A DNA stretch of 64,000 nt from Acinetobacter genomosp. 15BJ (GCF_000400715.1 NZ_KE007345.1:134351-198350), one strand, 5' to 3'; numbered from the stretch's first letter, positions 8,631-18,648 are shown. The notes: generated by a model not told the origin, from the letters alone. A program made the numbers and translations.

Positions 8631-10589
8631 TTAAAAATCGTTTTTGCGACGACGGTCACCACCGAAAGTTTCTTCACGTGTACCGCGTGCTGGGCTATCT
8701 TCACCAAACTTACGTTTTGGACGATCTTCACCACCGAAGCTGCGTTTTGGACGATCTTCACCACCGAAGCTACGCTTTGGACGGTCATCACCACCGAAGC
8801 TACGCTTACGGTCGCCAAAACCACCTTCACGTTGAGCAGGACGATCACCAAAATCACGCTTTGGACGGTCGCCGAAGCTACCTTCACGACGTGGTTTGTA
8901 ATCTACACGGTTGCCACGGTTGTCATCATTCGAATCAAAACGCGGTTTATCATTGAAACCACCTTCACGGCGTGGACGATCAGAGTTGAACTCGCGACGT
9001 GGACGGTCTTCACCACCAAAACTACGCTTTGGACGGTCATCGAAACCACCTTCACGACGTGGACGATCAGAGTTGAACTCGCGACGTGGACGGTCTTCGA
9101 AACCACCTTCACGGCGTGGACGATCTGAATTGAACTCGCGACGTGGACGGTCTTCGAAACCACCTTCACGACGTGGACGATCTGAATTAAATTCGCGACG
9201 TGGACGATCTTCACCACCAAATGATGGACGTTCACCACGAGGCTTGTCATCGAAGCTACGACGTGGACGGTCATCACCACCTTCACGACGTTTGAAATTG
9301 CTTTCACCTTCAAAACGACGACCACCGCCGAAACCGCCACGACCGCCATCACGGCCGCCACGACCACGACCACCGCCATCACGGCCACGACCACCACCAT
9401 CACGACCTGAACGAGCAGGAGGTGGAGATGGCTCAAGACCTTCAATTTCAGATACATTTAAACGTGCATCTAAGTAATCTTCTAACGCGCGGATTTTACC
9501 ACGCTCGCGGTAAGTCGCTAAAGTAACGGCTTGACCTGTACGACCAGCACGACCTGTACGACCGATACGGTGTACATAGTCTTCGTTTTTCATCGGTAAA
9601 CCGAAGTTGATTACGTGTGAAATTGTTGGTACGTCTAAACCACGCGCTGCAACGTCAGTTGCAACCAAGATTTTTGCACGACCTTCACGAATGCTACGTA
9701 AACGACGGTTACGAACTGTTTGTGGCATTGCACCGTGCAACGCAACAACTGAGTGACCAGCTTCAGCTAATTCTTCAGCAAGCATATCTGTATCTTCTTG
9801 CGTGCTTGCGAATACAACAGCTTGATCTACTGATTCGTCAGATAACCAATGCGTAAGTAATTTTTTCTTGTGTTCGAAACCATCAGTCCAATGCAATGTT
9901 TGAGTTACATCAGTATTGGTACTGTGACCAGTTTCGATTGCAATACGTTGTGGATCATTCATCATACGTTCAGCAAGACGAATAATACGATCCGCAAATG
10001 TTGCAGAGAACATTAATGTTTGTTTACGGTTTGCAGCTAATTCACCAATTGCTTCTAGATCTTCAGAGAAACCTAGATCAAGCATACGGTCTGCTTCATC
10101 AACAATTAATGATTCAACTTTATCAAGTTTAATTTGACGACGGTTAACAAGATCAAGTAAACGACCTGGAGTCGCAACGACAACCTGTGCACCTTTAAGC
10201 TGTTGAATTTGCTTACCAAAAGGCATACCGCCCATGATCGCAGCAATACGAACACCTTTCATGTGACGTACAAATGCAATTGCGTCTTGGCTAACTTGTT
10301 GAGCCAATTCACGTGTAGGAGAAATAACTAAAATTGTAGGCTGAGTGACTGCTTTCATACGGTCTTTAAAAGAAACAAATGCTTCTTCGCCCGCCAACGC
10401 ATTTAACGTAGGTAATAAAAATGCGGCAGTTTTACCTGAACCAGTTTGGCTCGAAACTAATAAATCTTTCCCTTCTAATGCAGCGGGAATCGCTTGTTCT
10501 TGCACAGGAGTTGGCGTAGTAAAACCTAAACCTTCAAGCGCTTGTTGTAAGGTTTCGTGTAAAGAAAATTCGGCAAAAGTTTTGCTCAT
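8631..10589 (-). CDS. DEAD-box ATP-dependent RNA helicase with Arg/Gly-rich repeat tail
   Basis: This is a superfamily 2 RNA helicase of the RhlE/CsdA kind, acting in ribosome assembly and mRNA turnover, especially in the cold. The Q motif (FTTPTPVQEQAIP), Walker A (SQTGSGKT), DEAD (VDEADRML), SAT (MFSAT) and HRIGRTGR motifs are all present. After about residue 390 comes a ~260-residue basic, disordered tail of tandem repeats (units resembling EDRPRREFNSDRPRREGGF and GGEDRPKRSF) that probably binds RNA. The frame opens at GTG 10601, but ATG 10589 is the better start. Transcription begins from a strong promoter 270 bases upstream, leaving a long structured leader. Confidence 0.94.
   Translation of the reverse strand: MSKTFAEFSLHETLQQALEGLGFTTPTPVQEQAIPAALEGKDLLVSSQTGSGKTAAFLLPTLNALAGEEAFVSFKDRMKAVTQPTILVISPTRELAQQVSQDAIAFVRHMKGVRIAAIMGGMPFGKQIQQLKGAQVVVATPGRLLDLVNRRQIKLDKVESLIVDEADRMLDLGFSEDLEAIGELAANRKQTLMFSATFADRIIRLAERMMNDPQRIAIETGHSTNTDVTQTLHWTDGFEHKKKLLTHWLSDESVDQAVVFASTQEDTDMLAEELAEAGHSVVALHGAMPQTVRNRRLRSIREGRAKILVATDVAARGLDVPTISHVINFGLPMKNEDYVHRIGRTGRAGRTGQAVTLATYRERGKIRALEDYLDARLNVSEIEGLEPSPPPARSGRDGGGRGRDGGGRGRGGRDGGRGGFGGGRRFEGESNFKRREGGDDRPRRSFDDKPRGERPSFGGEDRPRREFNSDRPRREGGFEDRPRREFNSDRPRREGGFEDRPRREFNSDRPRREGGFDDRPKRSFGGEDRPRREFNSDRPRREGGFNDKPRFDSNDDNRGNRVDYKPRREGSFGDRPKRDFGDRPAQREGGFGDRKRSFGGDDRPKRSFGGEDRPKRSFGGEDRPKRKFGEDSPARGTREETFGGDRRRKNDF
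8707..8806 (-). repeat. 30-bp tandem repeats in helicase tail
   Basis: About three successive near-identical 30-bp units encode GGEDRPKRSF-like decapeptides in the C-terminal part of the DEAD-box gene. Differences between copies are mostly at third codon positions. Confidence 0.8.
8955..9216 (-). repeat. 57-bp tandem repeats in helicase tail
   Basis: Three back-to-back 57-bp units, plus a fourth separated by a decapeptide unit, encode EDRPRREFNSDRPRREGGF. The copies are nearly identical at DNA level, so unit number could change by slippage or recombination. The repeats also produce long open frames on the opposite strand, which are not genes. Confidence 0.85.
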
Positions 10590-10861
10590 AGAGAGTTTCA
10601 CCCTAATGGGTGCTCCATTTTAATAAATGCTAAAAAATAGACATCGGCAACAAGCGGCAAAGCGACTCAAGCTGAAAAATAGATGAAGTTCAGCGGCGAT
10701 CCGAATAACGACGATGTGGACTTAACGCACGCTTGATTACTGCTTCAACCTGAAGAATCGCTAAGCGATTTGGGCGCAAGATGTGGTCCTCTCTACGGAC
10801 AGCGTGCGCTAATAATGAATAGAACTGAATGTTCAGGTAATGAACTGGAATTTAAGTGCGT
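10590..10861 (-). ncRNA. Long structured 5' leader of the DEAD-box helicase mRNA
   Basis: The predicted start point (near 10861) leaves ~270 untranslated bases. Plus-strand coordinates of perfect complementary segments: 10831-10835 with 10841-10845 (5 bp hairpin); 10801-10808 with 10726-10733 (8 bp closing stem, CGCACGCT/AGCGTGCG). Inside that stem are three hairpins: 10786-10789/10797-10800, 10756-10761/10765-10770 and 10743-10747/10751-10755. A further domain has outer stem 10641-10646/10712-10717 and inner hairpin 10671-10676/10689-10694. The central unit is therefore a four-way junction. Long leaders occur on cold-shock helicase mRNAs; a regulatory role here is inference. Confidence 0.6.
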
Positions 10862-10867
10862 GGGCGG

Positions 10868-10895
10868 ATTATAGCAGAATAATTTTAAAAGTCAC
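10868..10895 (-). promoter_or_regulatory. Sigma-70 promoter of the DEAD-box helicase gene
   Basis: On the minus strand a perfect -10 (TATAAT, 10868-10873) is preceded at 16-base spacing by GTGACT (10890-10895), a fair -35. The start point would fall near 10861. Upstream, 10896-11069 is AT-rich and I see no gene in it. Confidence 0.75.
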
Positions 10896-11069
10896 CCTTT
10901 TTAATAGGTTTTTCTATTTCGTCACCTTTATTATTTGTATCTAGACGATAATGACGACCTCAAAACAACGCATTTAAAATAATTTATATTTCAATATAAA
11001 CATAATTATCAGCAAGTTAAAACTTTATTATACCTCCTCATTTTTTAACATTCTTATTGTATAGTTAAA

Positions 11070-11639
11070 CTAAGATTTATTAGATCCCTGCTTTACTTTA
11101 TTAAGGGTATCCAGTATTTGTTTCACATTTGCAGCAACTTGATCAGGAATCTGATCCATCAAAAGTAACCGACTCTTCAAATTCGAATAAAACTGAAATC
11201 TCTGCCTAAGCTTTAATTCTTCTTTTGCTCGAACAGGATTCAAGTAAACTCGACTCATTTGCCTTGCTACGATTTCTTGGACACATGTTTCCAATACGAG
11301 TGAAGGTAACATTAAAAAAGTAAAAATATGGCTCTCTATTTCATCTTTGATTTTTATATAGTCTTGGTGAGTATCATAGGGATAGGTCATAAATCCAGAA
11401 GAACATACAATGATCATTATTTTATTCAAATCGTATTTTATTTGAAGCTGCATAAAAAGCTGAATGTTACGCGCAGCATATTCTTTATAACCATGTTGAA
11501 TAATGTACTGAGTAATGTCTCCTTCTCTCTGCATAAAATATTCATCTAAATCATAGTAGTCAAAACCAAACTCCGCCGAGAGCAACTTGGCTGCCGTAGT
11601 CTTATCAGCACCACCTGGACCAATAAAATAGATCAGCAA
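11070..11639 (-). CDS. Shikimate-kinase-like P-loop protein with altered Walker A
   Basis: The 189-aa protein resembles small nucleoside/shikimate kinases: a P-loop at the very N-terminus, then FDYYDLDEYF (the DxD substrate region of shikimate kinase) and a GDITQYIIQHGYKEYAARN segment like the family's G-E-x-x-F-R-x-x-E region. The P-loop reads GPGGADKTT, with Asp where the family has the second invariant Gly (GxxxxGKT). The start is TTG at 11639, supported by AAGG eight bases upstream; no ATG fits. It lies alone between suhB and the helicase promoter. It may be inactive or divergent, and I would not call it AroK. Confidence 0.7.
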   Translation of the reverse strand: MLIYFIGPGGADKTTAAKLLSAEFGFDYYDLDEYFMQREGDITQYIIQHGYKEYAARNIQLFMQLQIKYDLNKIMIIVCSSGFMTYPYDTHQDYIKIKDEIESHIFTFLMLPSLVLETCVQEIVARQMSRVYLNPVRAKEELKLRQRFQFYSNLKSRLLLMDQIPDQVAANVKQILDTLNKVKQGSNKS

Positions 11640-11667
11640 TTGATTTTACCTTATTTCGAATAACGCA

Positions 11668-11701
11668 TAAAAAAGCCCTCAAATATTGAGGGCTTTTTTT
11701 A
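11668..11701 (-). terminator. Terminator after suhB (bidirectional shape)
   Basis: The stem AAAGCCCTC/GAGGGCTTT with a short AT-rich loop is flanked by A-runs and T-runs. It lies 12 bases after the suhB stop and upstream of the P-loop gene, so it insulates the two. Confidence 0.88.
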
Positions 11702-11713
11702 GAATTCGGCAAA

Positions 11714-12544
11714 TTATTTTGCAGCATCGCCCCAAGCAGGAACTACTGTTTGCATCAATGGTTTTAACATTTTAAGTGAACAAGCAATAACTTGCCCATT
11801 ATCCAATGAATCATTGCCACCACGAGCATCAACAATAACACCGCCCGCTTCTTTCACAATCAACTCACCAGCAGCGATATCCCATGGTTTTAAACCAAGT
11901 TCAAAGAAACCATCAAAACGGCCTGCAGCAACATAAGCCAAATCAAGTGCAGCTGAACCACCACGACGGATTTGTGCGCCAGATTTAGTTACAGCCAATA
12001 ATGAAGCAAAATGCTGTTCTGCATAAGAAACGATTTCGCCATTACGTTTTGCACGGTATGGATGACCAACAGCAAGGAAAGTGTTTTCTAAGCTTTCTTT
12101 TACATTGACACGGATACGGCGTTGGTTCATCACTGCACCGCGACCACGGCTTGCAGAGAATAATTCATCACGCACAGGATCATAGATCACACCGTGTTGA
12201 GTAATACCTTTATGTTGTACAGCAATCGAAATACAAAAATGTGGAAAACCATTAATAAAGTTTTGTGTGCCATCTAAAGGATCAATCACCCAGCACCAAT
12301 CTGCATCGTGACCTTTACCTTCTTGCATACCAAACTCTTCGCCAAGGAAGCTGTGGTTTTTATAGCTTTTACGGAGGGTATCAATTGTAAGTTGTTCCAA
12401 GTAACGATCGACACGTGTTACTGGACCATCGATGCCTTTTTCTTCAACTTGCAAATCGAGTTTATGACGATTTTGATGTGCCTTTAAAAGCTCTTGACCA
12501 ACTGTTTGAGCCGCACGCGCAGCCATAACCACCATAGGTTCCAT
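11714..12544 (-). CDS. suhB: Inositol monophosphatase family protein SuhB
   Basis: SuhB is a Mg-dependent phosphatase of the IMPase fold; in enterobacteria it also acts as a transcription factor in rRNA antitermination complexes. The metal-binding motifs are GEEFG (near residue 68), WCWVIDPLDGTQNF (~83-96) and the C-terminal WDIAAGELIVKEAGG. At 276 aa it is normal. It is monocistronic on the minus strand, between dxs and its own terminator. It is essential or nearly so in related species, but that is not shown here. Confidence 0.94.
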   Translation of the reverse strand: MEPMVVMAARAAQTVGQELLKAHQNRHKLDLQVEEKGIDGPVTRVDRYLEQLTIDTLRKSYKNHSFLGEEFGMQEGKGHDADWCWVIDPLDGTQNFINGFPHFCISIAVQHKGITQHGVIYDPVRDELFSASRGRGAVMNQRRIRVNVKESLENTFLAVGHPYRAKRNGEIVSYAEQHFASLLAVTKSGAQIRRGGSAALDLAYVAAGRFDGFFELGLKPWDIAAGELIVKEAGGVIVDARGGNDSLDNGQVIACSLKMLKPLMQTVVPAWGDAAK

Positions 12545-12677
12545 TGAACACCCACTACAAATTTGAAGATTTTGACAAAGAATAATGCATAAAAGCGCGT
12601 ATATTCTAGCAAATATAAGCGCTTTTAGGGGAAAAATGTTGCGAAAAATTATTTTCGCTTTTACATGAGCTTATAGA

Positions 12678-14573
12678 TTAAAACCAAGCTTGCTCAATTG
12701 AAGTTAAAATTCCCTGACTGTCTAAACCACAATCTTGCAACATTTGCTGATGGGTTGCCTGATGTAAGAAGCTATCTGGCAAACCAATGTTCAAAATTGG
12801 CTTAAGAATCTTCGCATGTGCTAAGAACTCATTCACAGCACTGCCCGCACCAGCCATCACAGCATGTTCTTCTACGGTTACAAAGAGTTGGGTCCGTGGA
12901 GCCAAATCACGAAGAATTTGCTCATCTAAAGGCTTCACAAAGCGCATATTCACGACACGTACACCCATCGAGTGTTTGTTCGCAAATTGCTGAGCTGCTT
13001 CTACAGATGCCGCAACACGGCTACCAAATGCAAGAATACTGATCTGCTGTTCAGCATCCACATTAAATTCAGCAACGATTTCAGCTTTACCAATTTCCAT
13101 CGCTGTCATTTGCTGTTGAATCTCAACGCCTGTACCTACGCCACGTGGATAACGCACTGCCGTTGGCCCTTTATAGAGATAAGCTGTATGTAGCATTTGA
13201 CGGCATTCATTTTCGTCTTTCGGTGCCATGATCACCATGTTAGGTACGGTACGCATATAGGCGTAATCATAAGCACCTGCATGGGTTGGACCATCTTCAC
13301 CCACTAAACCTGCACGATCAATACCAAAGGTAACATCCAAGTTTTGCAAGGCAACATCATGGATCAATTGATCATAACCGCGCTGTAAGAAGGTTGAATA
13401 AATTGCAACAACGGGTTTAAGACCTTCACAAGCCATACCTGCAGCTAAAGTCACTGCATGCTGTTCTGCAATGGCCACATCAAAGAAACGCTCTGGATAT
13501 TGCTGTGCGAATTGCACCATACCAGAACCTTCACACATCGCTGGGGTAATCGCAAGTAAGCGATCATCTTGAGCTGCTTCATCACATAACCATTGCCCAA
13601 ATACATCTGAATATTTAGGCGGTGATTTTTTTGCAGGCGCAGACGCTGTAGGTGCTATTTTGGTAATCGCATGATAGGTAATCGGATCTGCTTCCGCTGG
13701 CGCGAATCCTTTACCTTTTTTAGTATAAATATGAACCAGACGTGGACCTTTACGCTTTTTCAGTGCTTGGAAGACTTGCGCCAACTGATCCACATCATGA
13801 CCATCAAATGGCCCAAAATAATCAAAACCAATTGCTTTAAATAAATTATCAGCTGCATCTGTCGCAGATTGGTGTAAACGAGAGTTATAGGTCCACTTTG
13901 GATGTGGCTGAACATAGGCTTCACCTTGTTCATTAACATTGACCAATTGACCCGTTTCCCAAATCGCAGCCAAGTGTTTGGCAAAACCACCTGTACTGCA
14001 CGAGATCGACATATCATTGTCATTTAATACAACAATTAAGTCCGCATCATGTGCAACTGCATCATTCATGGCTTCAAAAGCCATGCCCGCAGTCATTGCG
14101 CCATCACCAACGATTGCAACAACGTCGCACGGATTTTGCTGATAACGACGCGCCAAGGCCATGCCCAAACCAGCAGAAATCGCGGTAGATGAATGTCCAA
14201 CACCAAAGGTATCGAACTCAGATTCATCACGCGCTGGAAATGCAGCCAAACCATCTTTACTTCGAATCGTGGTAATTCGATCACGACGACCAGTGAGTAC
14301 TTTATGAGGATAAGCTTGATGACCCACATCCCACACTAAACGGTCGTCTGGTGTATTAAAACAATAATGCAGCGCAACGGTCAGTTCGACTACACCTAAA
14401 TTTGCGCCAAAGTGACCGCCACTTTGCCCTGCCGCATACAAAATATATTGACGCAACTCATCCGCCACTTGTGCGAGTTGGCTTTGCTCGAGCTGACGTA
14501 ATTGTTGTGGATGATCGATATCATCTAACAATGGCGTAACAGGGCGCTGAGTTGGAATTTCGGTATACAACAT
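12678..14573 (-). CDS. dxs: 1-deoxy-D-xylulose-5-phosphate synthase
   Basis: Dxs condenses pyruvate and glyceraldehyde 3-phosphate, the first step of the MEP isoprenoid pathway, and feeds thiamine and pyridoxal synthesis. The thiamine diphosphate motif [16 protein letters not shown]...NDNDMSIS is present, as are the catalytic-site GHQAYPHK and the transketolase-type central part with EDGPTHAG. The frame extends ten codons upstream to a TTG at 14603, but ATG 14573 ([11 protein letters not shown]) gives the usual ~630-aa length. It is divergent from ribA. Confidence 0.96.
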   Translation of the reverse strand: MLYTEIPTQRPVTPLLDDIDHPQQLRQLEQSQLAQVADELRQYILYAAGQSGGHFGANLGVVELTVALHYCFNTPDDRLVWDVGHQAYPHKVLTGRRDRITTIRSKDGLAAFPARDESEFDTFGVGHSSTAISAGLGMALARRYQQNPCDVVAIVGDGAMTAGMAFEAMNDAVAHDADLIVVLNDNDMSISCSTGGFAKHLAAIWETGQLVNVNEQGEAYVQPHPKWTYNSRLHQSATDAADNLFKAIGFDYFGPFDGHDVDQLAQVFQALKKRKGPRLVHIYTKKGKGFAPAEADPITYHAITKIAPTASAPAKKSPPKYSDVFGQWLCDEAAQDDRLLAITPAMCEGSGMVQFAQQYPERFFDVAIAEQHAVTLAAGMACEGLKPVVAIYSTFLQRGYDQLIHDVALQNLDVTFGIDRAGLVGEDGPTHAGAYDYAYMRTVPNMVIMAPKDENECRQMLHTAYLYKGPTAVRYPRGVGTGVEIQQQMTAMEIGKAEIVAEFNVDAEQQISILAFGSRVAASVEAAQQFANKHSMGVRVVNMRFVKPLDEQILRDLAPRTQLFVTVEEHAVMAGAGSAVNEFLAHAKILKPILNIGLPDSFLHQATHQQMLQDCGLDSQGILTSIEQAWF

Positions 14574-14879
14574 AATGTGGCAAAGCCTTTTTAAGCCTGG
14601 CAAGTCCGAAGCTGGGTTTTAAATGGGGGCAATCATACAATTAAATATGATCTACCTTCAATCAGCCACACGTGCGAATGATGTAGTGCTGAACATTCTC
14701 ATGCAAATTTTAAAGAATGACCCGTAGATTATCCTGAATTATGTCACTGTTTATCAACCATTATTGTGTGCTTTGTATGAAAAAGAAAAAGTTATGTGAA
14801 AAATCAGAAATTCCAGTTCACGCAATCTTCATACATTAGGCTATACTCGAACTGTTTTTATTATCATAGTGAGCTCTCT

Positions 14880-15482
14880 GTGCCGATTGAATTTATTGCA
14901 ACATCAAAGCTACCCACCGCTTTTGGTGACTTCAATATTTCCGTGTTTCAAGACCCTGCAACAGGTGAAGAACATGTGGCGCTATCTAAAGGTTTAGAAA
15001 CGGTTCCAGACCAGCCTGTACTTGTCCGCATCCATTCAGAATGCTTAACTGGCGATGCTTTCGCTTCATTAAAATGTGATTGTGGACCGCAACTACAAGC
15101 CACACAAAGCTTAATCAATGAAGCTGGTCAAGGCGTGATTCTTTATCTTCGTCAAGAAGGTCGTGGTATCGGTTTAACCAATAAAATTCGTGCTTATGCC
15201 TTGCAAGATCAAGGACATGACACCGTTGATGCGAACCTGTTATTGAACTTGCCTGCCGATGCGCGTCGTTATGATATGTGTAGCATTATGTTGGATCACC
15301 TTCAGATTAAAGAAGTGAAACTACTAACCAATAACCCGCTTAAATTAAAAGCCTTAACTGATCTCGGCATCAATGTGGTTGAGCGTGTTCCATTAACGGT
15401 AGGTCGCAATCCTTTCAATGAACAATATTTAAAAACCAAACGTGAGCGTATGGATCATCTGTATAAAAAAGATGACTTTTAA
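14880..15482 (+). CDS. ribA: GTP cyclohydrolase II
   Basis: RibA opens GTP to the pyrimidine precursor of riboflavin. The zinc ligands lie in the pattern C-x10-C-x-C ([17 protein letters not shown]), and the catalytic RQEGRGIGL motif is present. A longer in-frame extension begins at ATG 14796, but the family start is the GTG at 14880 ([11 protein letters not shown]). That gives exactly 200 aa and follows a GTGAG site about six bases upstream. It is a stand-alone GTP cyclohydrolase, not fused to RibB. No FMN-riboswitch-like leader was recognised upstream. Confidence 0.95.
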   Translation: MPIEFIATSKLPTAFGDFNISVFQDPATGEEHVALSKGLETVPDQPVLVRIHSECLTGDAFASLKCDCGPQLQATQSLINEAGQGVILYLRQEGRGIGLTNKIRAYALQDQGHDTVDANLLLNLPADARRYDMCSIMLDHLQIKEVKLLTNNPLKLKALTDLGINVVERVPLTVGRNPFNEQYLKTKRERMDHLYKKDDF

Positions 15483-15517
15483 TTCATTTTTCAAAACGTT
15501 TAAAAATAAATCAGTTA

Positions 15518-15560
15518 AAGGGTTTTTATTGTAAAAAATAAAAAACCCTTACTTTTTTTA
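15518..15560 (+). terminator. Terminator after ribA
   Basis: A ~13-bp near-perfect stem (AAGGGTTTTTATT with AATAAAAAACCCTT) is followed, a few bases later, by a T-run. Confidence 0.7.
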
Positions 15561-15577
15561 TGGGTTTTGTGTTTTGA

Positions 15578-16555
<978 letters not shown>

Positions 16556-16561
16556 CAATCT

Positions 16562-16595
16562 AAAGCCAAAGCAACCATCTGCTTTGGCTTTTTTT
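16562..16595 (+). terminator. Terminator after hemF
   Basis: A perfect 12-bp stem (AAAGCCAAAGCA/TGCTTTGGCTTT) with a 6-base loop is followed by a T-run. It lies between the convergent hemF and GNAT genes. Confidence 0.92.
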
Positions 16596-16596
16596 C

Positions 16597-17052
16597 TTAG
16601 TCTAAACGCATCCGATATTCAATGATCCCTGGCTTTTCTGCAATCCAGTCATAGAGTTTCTGTGCAGTATGATTCGTTTCCTGTGTATGCCAGTATAAGC
16701 GATCACACTGATGCTCCCTTGCTTGTTGCTGCACGTATTCGATTAATCGCTTTCCGATCTGCTGCCCTCTTTGCGCTGGTGAAACGAATAAATCTTCTAA
16801 ATAACAATAGCTATTTTTCGCCCAAGTTGAACGGTGAATGACATAATGTACAAAACCTAAAAGCTGATCTCCTTGTTTTGCAACCGCACAATAGACAGGT
16901 TCGGTTTGGTCAAAAAAACGTTGCCATGTGGTTTGTGTGATGGTGCTAGACAGTTCCACCTTGTAAAAATTCTGATAGGCAAGCCAAAATGGTATCCACT
17001 GTTGATAATCATCTTGTTGCACAGGAGTCACTTGGATGTCTTGATGCTGCAT
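16597..17052 (-). CDS. GNAT family N-acetyltransferase
   Basis: The 151-aa single-domain GNAT protein shows the acetyl-CoA loop motif A (LFVSPAQRGQQIGKRLIEYV, the Q/RxxGxG/A pattern) and the C-terminal segment LYWHTQETNHTAQKLYDWI of motif B. Its closest general type is the small-molecule amine acetyltransferase group. It is divergently transcribed from a MocR-type regulator across a 114-bp intergenic region. The regulator therefore probably controls it, and its substrate may be an amine or amino acid. The substrate is not deducible. Confidence 0.9.
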   Translation of the reverse strand: MQHQDIQVTPVQQDDYQQWIPFWLAYQNFYKVELSSTITQTTWQRFFDQTEPVYCAVAKQGDQLLGFVHYVIHRSTWAKNSYCYLEDLFVSPAQRGQQIGKRLIEYVQQQAREHQCDRLYWHTQETNHTAQKLYDWIAEKPGIIEYRMRLD

Positions 17053-17100
17053 GAAATTTTCCTTAAATTTTATGGTCTTGGAAATGAGAGTTAACAGTGT

Positions 17101-17140
17101 AGTTTTGATTGTGGATGGTTTATAAGATACAGTTTTGATT
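17101..17140. promoter_or_regulatory. Candidate MocR operator (10-bp direct repeat, 30-bp spacing)
   Basis: The sequence AGTTTTGATT occurs at 17101-17110 and again at 17131-17140, exactly 30 bp (about three helical turns) apart, between the GNAT and MocR genes. MocR-family regulators commonly bind direct repeats near divergent promoters. Assignment as an operator is inference. Confidence 0.45.
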
Positions 17141-17166
17141 TATTTGACAGTACCAGTTTACGAGAA

Positions 17167-18648
17167 ATGAAAAATTCATCTGCTGCACATTTCCCCCATC
17201 TGGTCTTAGCTCAAGGCAACATTAAAGACGCCTTATACACAGCCTTACATACGGCCATTCTAGATGGAAGGCTCCATGCTGGAACAAAACTTCCATCAAG
17301 TCGCACATTAGCAGAAATGATGTCCATCTCTCGTAATTCCGTTTTAGCAGCATTAGAGCGATTATTAGATGAAGGTTACCTCATCACCAGACCAAGTTCT
17401 GGAACCTACGTCAGCGCGGTCATCCCCGACCAACTCATTCAAGTACCAACCCAACCTACCATCAACTCTTCAATAACAACTAAAAAATTAGATATTAATC
17501 GAGACCTTGCACAACTTCTTAAAACTTGGCAATTACAGCAAGCATCACAAGAAAAAAGAGTGTTTCATGTGGGTGTCGGATGTGTTGATCTTTTCCCACA
17601 CTCACTTTGGGGAAAACTGCTTGGCCGAGCCTGGCGACAGTCATACCACCAACTCGGGCAAGCTTATGACCCTCGTGGTTATTTACCCCTACGACAAGCA
17701 ATTTGTGACTATGTCCGTTCAACACGCGGCTTAAATTGCACAACACAGCAAATCTTGATTGTGAACGGAACCCAACAAGCCATCCATTTAACCGCTTTCG
17801 CCTTATTGCAGAAGCAGGATCAAGTCTGCATGGATGAACCAGGTTATGATGCAGCTTTAGCAGTTTTTGAGAGTTTTGGAGCAAAAATACACTCCATTTT
17901 AAGTGATGATGAAGGGATGAATATTCCAGATATCATTCAAAATCATGCACAAAGTAAACTGGTTTATACAACACCCTCACACCATTTTCCATTAGGCGGT
18001 ACATTGAGTTTAAGACGCCGCTTAATGCTATTGGAGTGGGCTGCGCAACAGCAAAAATGGATTTTTGAAGATGATTATAATAGCGAGTTTCGTTATGGCT
18101 CTCGTGCTATTCAAGCCTTACAAGGATTAGATCATCAGCAACGTGTGATTTACTCAGGTACCTTTTCCAAAATGATGTTCCCCGAGTTTCGCTTAGGCTT
18201 TATGGTGATACCAGAGGCATTAATCGAACTATTTAGTCTTGCAAAGAAGCAAATTGACAGCCAATGTTCTTATTTAGAACAAGTTGCTTTAAGTCTTTTT
18301 ATCCAAGAGGGCCATTACGCACGGCATGTCCGCAAAATCCGTAAAGCATGTTATGAGCGTCAACAGGTATTAATTCACGCGATCCAAACGTATCTCGCAG
18401 ATATTTTAACGATTCAGGTGACAGACTCTGGAATACATTTACTCTGTTGGTTAAATCCAGATTGGACAGAACAAGAGTTTATTGCTTACTGCTTAAAGGT
18501 TGATTTAGCGGTTCAACCCCTTTCTCGATATTGCCAAACCGATGATTCCCAAAGCGCAGTCTTATTTGGTTATGCGGCACATCAACCTGATGAAATTTGG
18601 CGCAATATTCAAAAGCTGGCTGAAGCCATCAAAGTATCCATGATCTGA
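17167..18648 (+). CDS. MocR-family transcriptional regulator (GntR HTH fused to aminotransferase fold)
   Basis: The 493-aa protein has an N-terminal GntR winged helix (residues ~15-80: LHAGTKLPSSRTLAEMMSISRNSVLAALERL). It is followed by a fold-type I aminotransferase-like domain with FEDDYNSEFRY and the pyridoxal-phosphate lysine in SGTFSKMMFPEFRLG (near residue 335). Such proteins sense PLP or PLP-amine adducts (PdxR, GabR, TauR). The divergent GNAT gene is the natural target. No pdx or gab genes are nearby, so the pathway is open. The start ATG 17167 follows GAGAA. Confidence 0.93.
   Translation: MKNSSAAHFPHLVLAQGNIKDALYTALHTAILDGRLHAGTKLPSSRTLAEMMSISRNSVLAALERLLDEGYLITRPSSGTYVSAVIPDQLIQVPTQPTINSSITTKKLDINRDLAQLLKTWQLQQASQEKRVFHVGVGCVDLFPHSLWGKLLGRAWRQSYHQLGQAYDPRGYLPLRQAICDYVRSTRGLNCTTQQILIVNGTQQAIHLTAFALLQKQDQVCMDEPGYDAALAVFESFGAKIHSILSDDEGMNIPDIIQNHAQSKLVYTTPSHHFPLGGTLSLRRRLMLLEWAAQQQKWIFEDDYNSEFRYGSRAIQALQGLDHQQRVIYSGTFSKMMFPEFRLGFMVIPEALIELFSLAKKQIDSQCSYLEQVALSLFIQEGHYARHVRKIRKACYERQQVLIHAIQTYLADILTIQVTDSGIHLLCWLNPDWTEQEFIAYCLKVDLAVQPLSRYCQTDDSQSAVLFGYAAHQPDEIWRNIQKLAEAIKVSMI

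Noticed and set aside
8903..9477. Two long overlapping frames opposite and within the helicase tail (about 185 codons each).
   Set aside because: They are by-products of the GC-patterned tandem repeats; translations are low-complexity Val- or Arg/Ser-rich strings without start signals.
14604..14879. FMN riboswitch before ribA.
   Set aside because: The dxs-ribA gap shows none of the conserved FMN element segments, and ribA begins at a GTG 276 bases from dxs without a clear structured leader.
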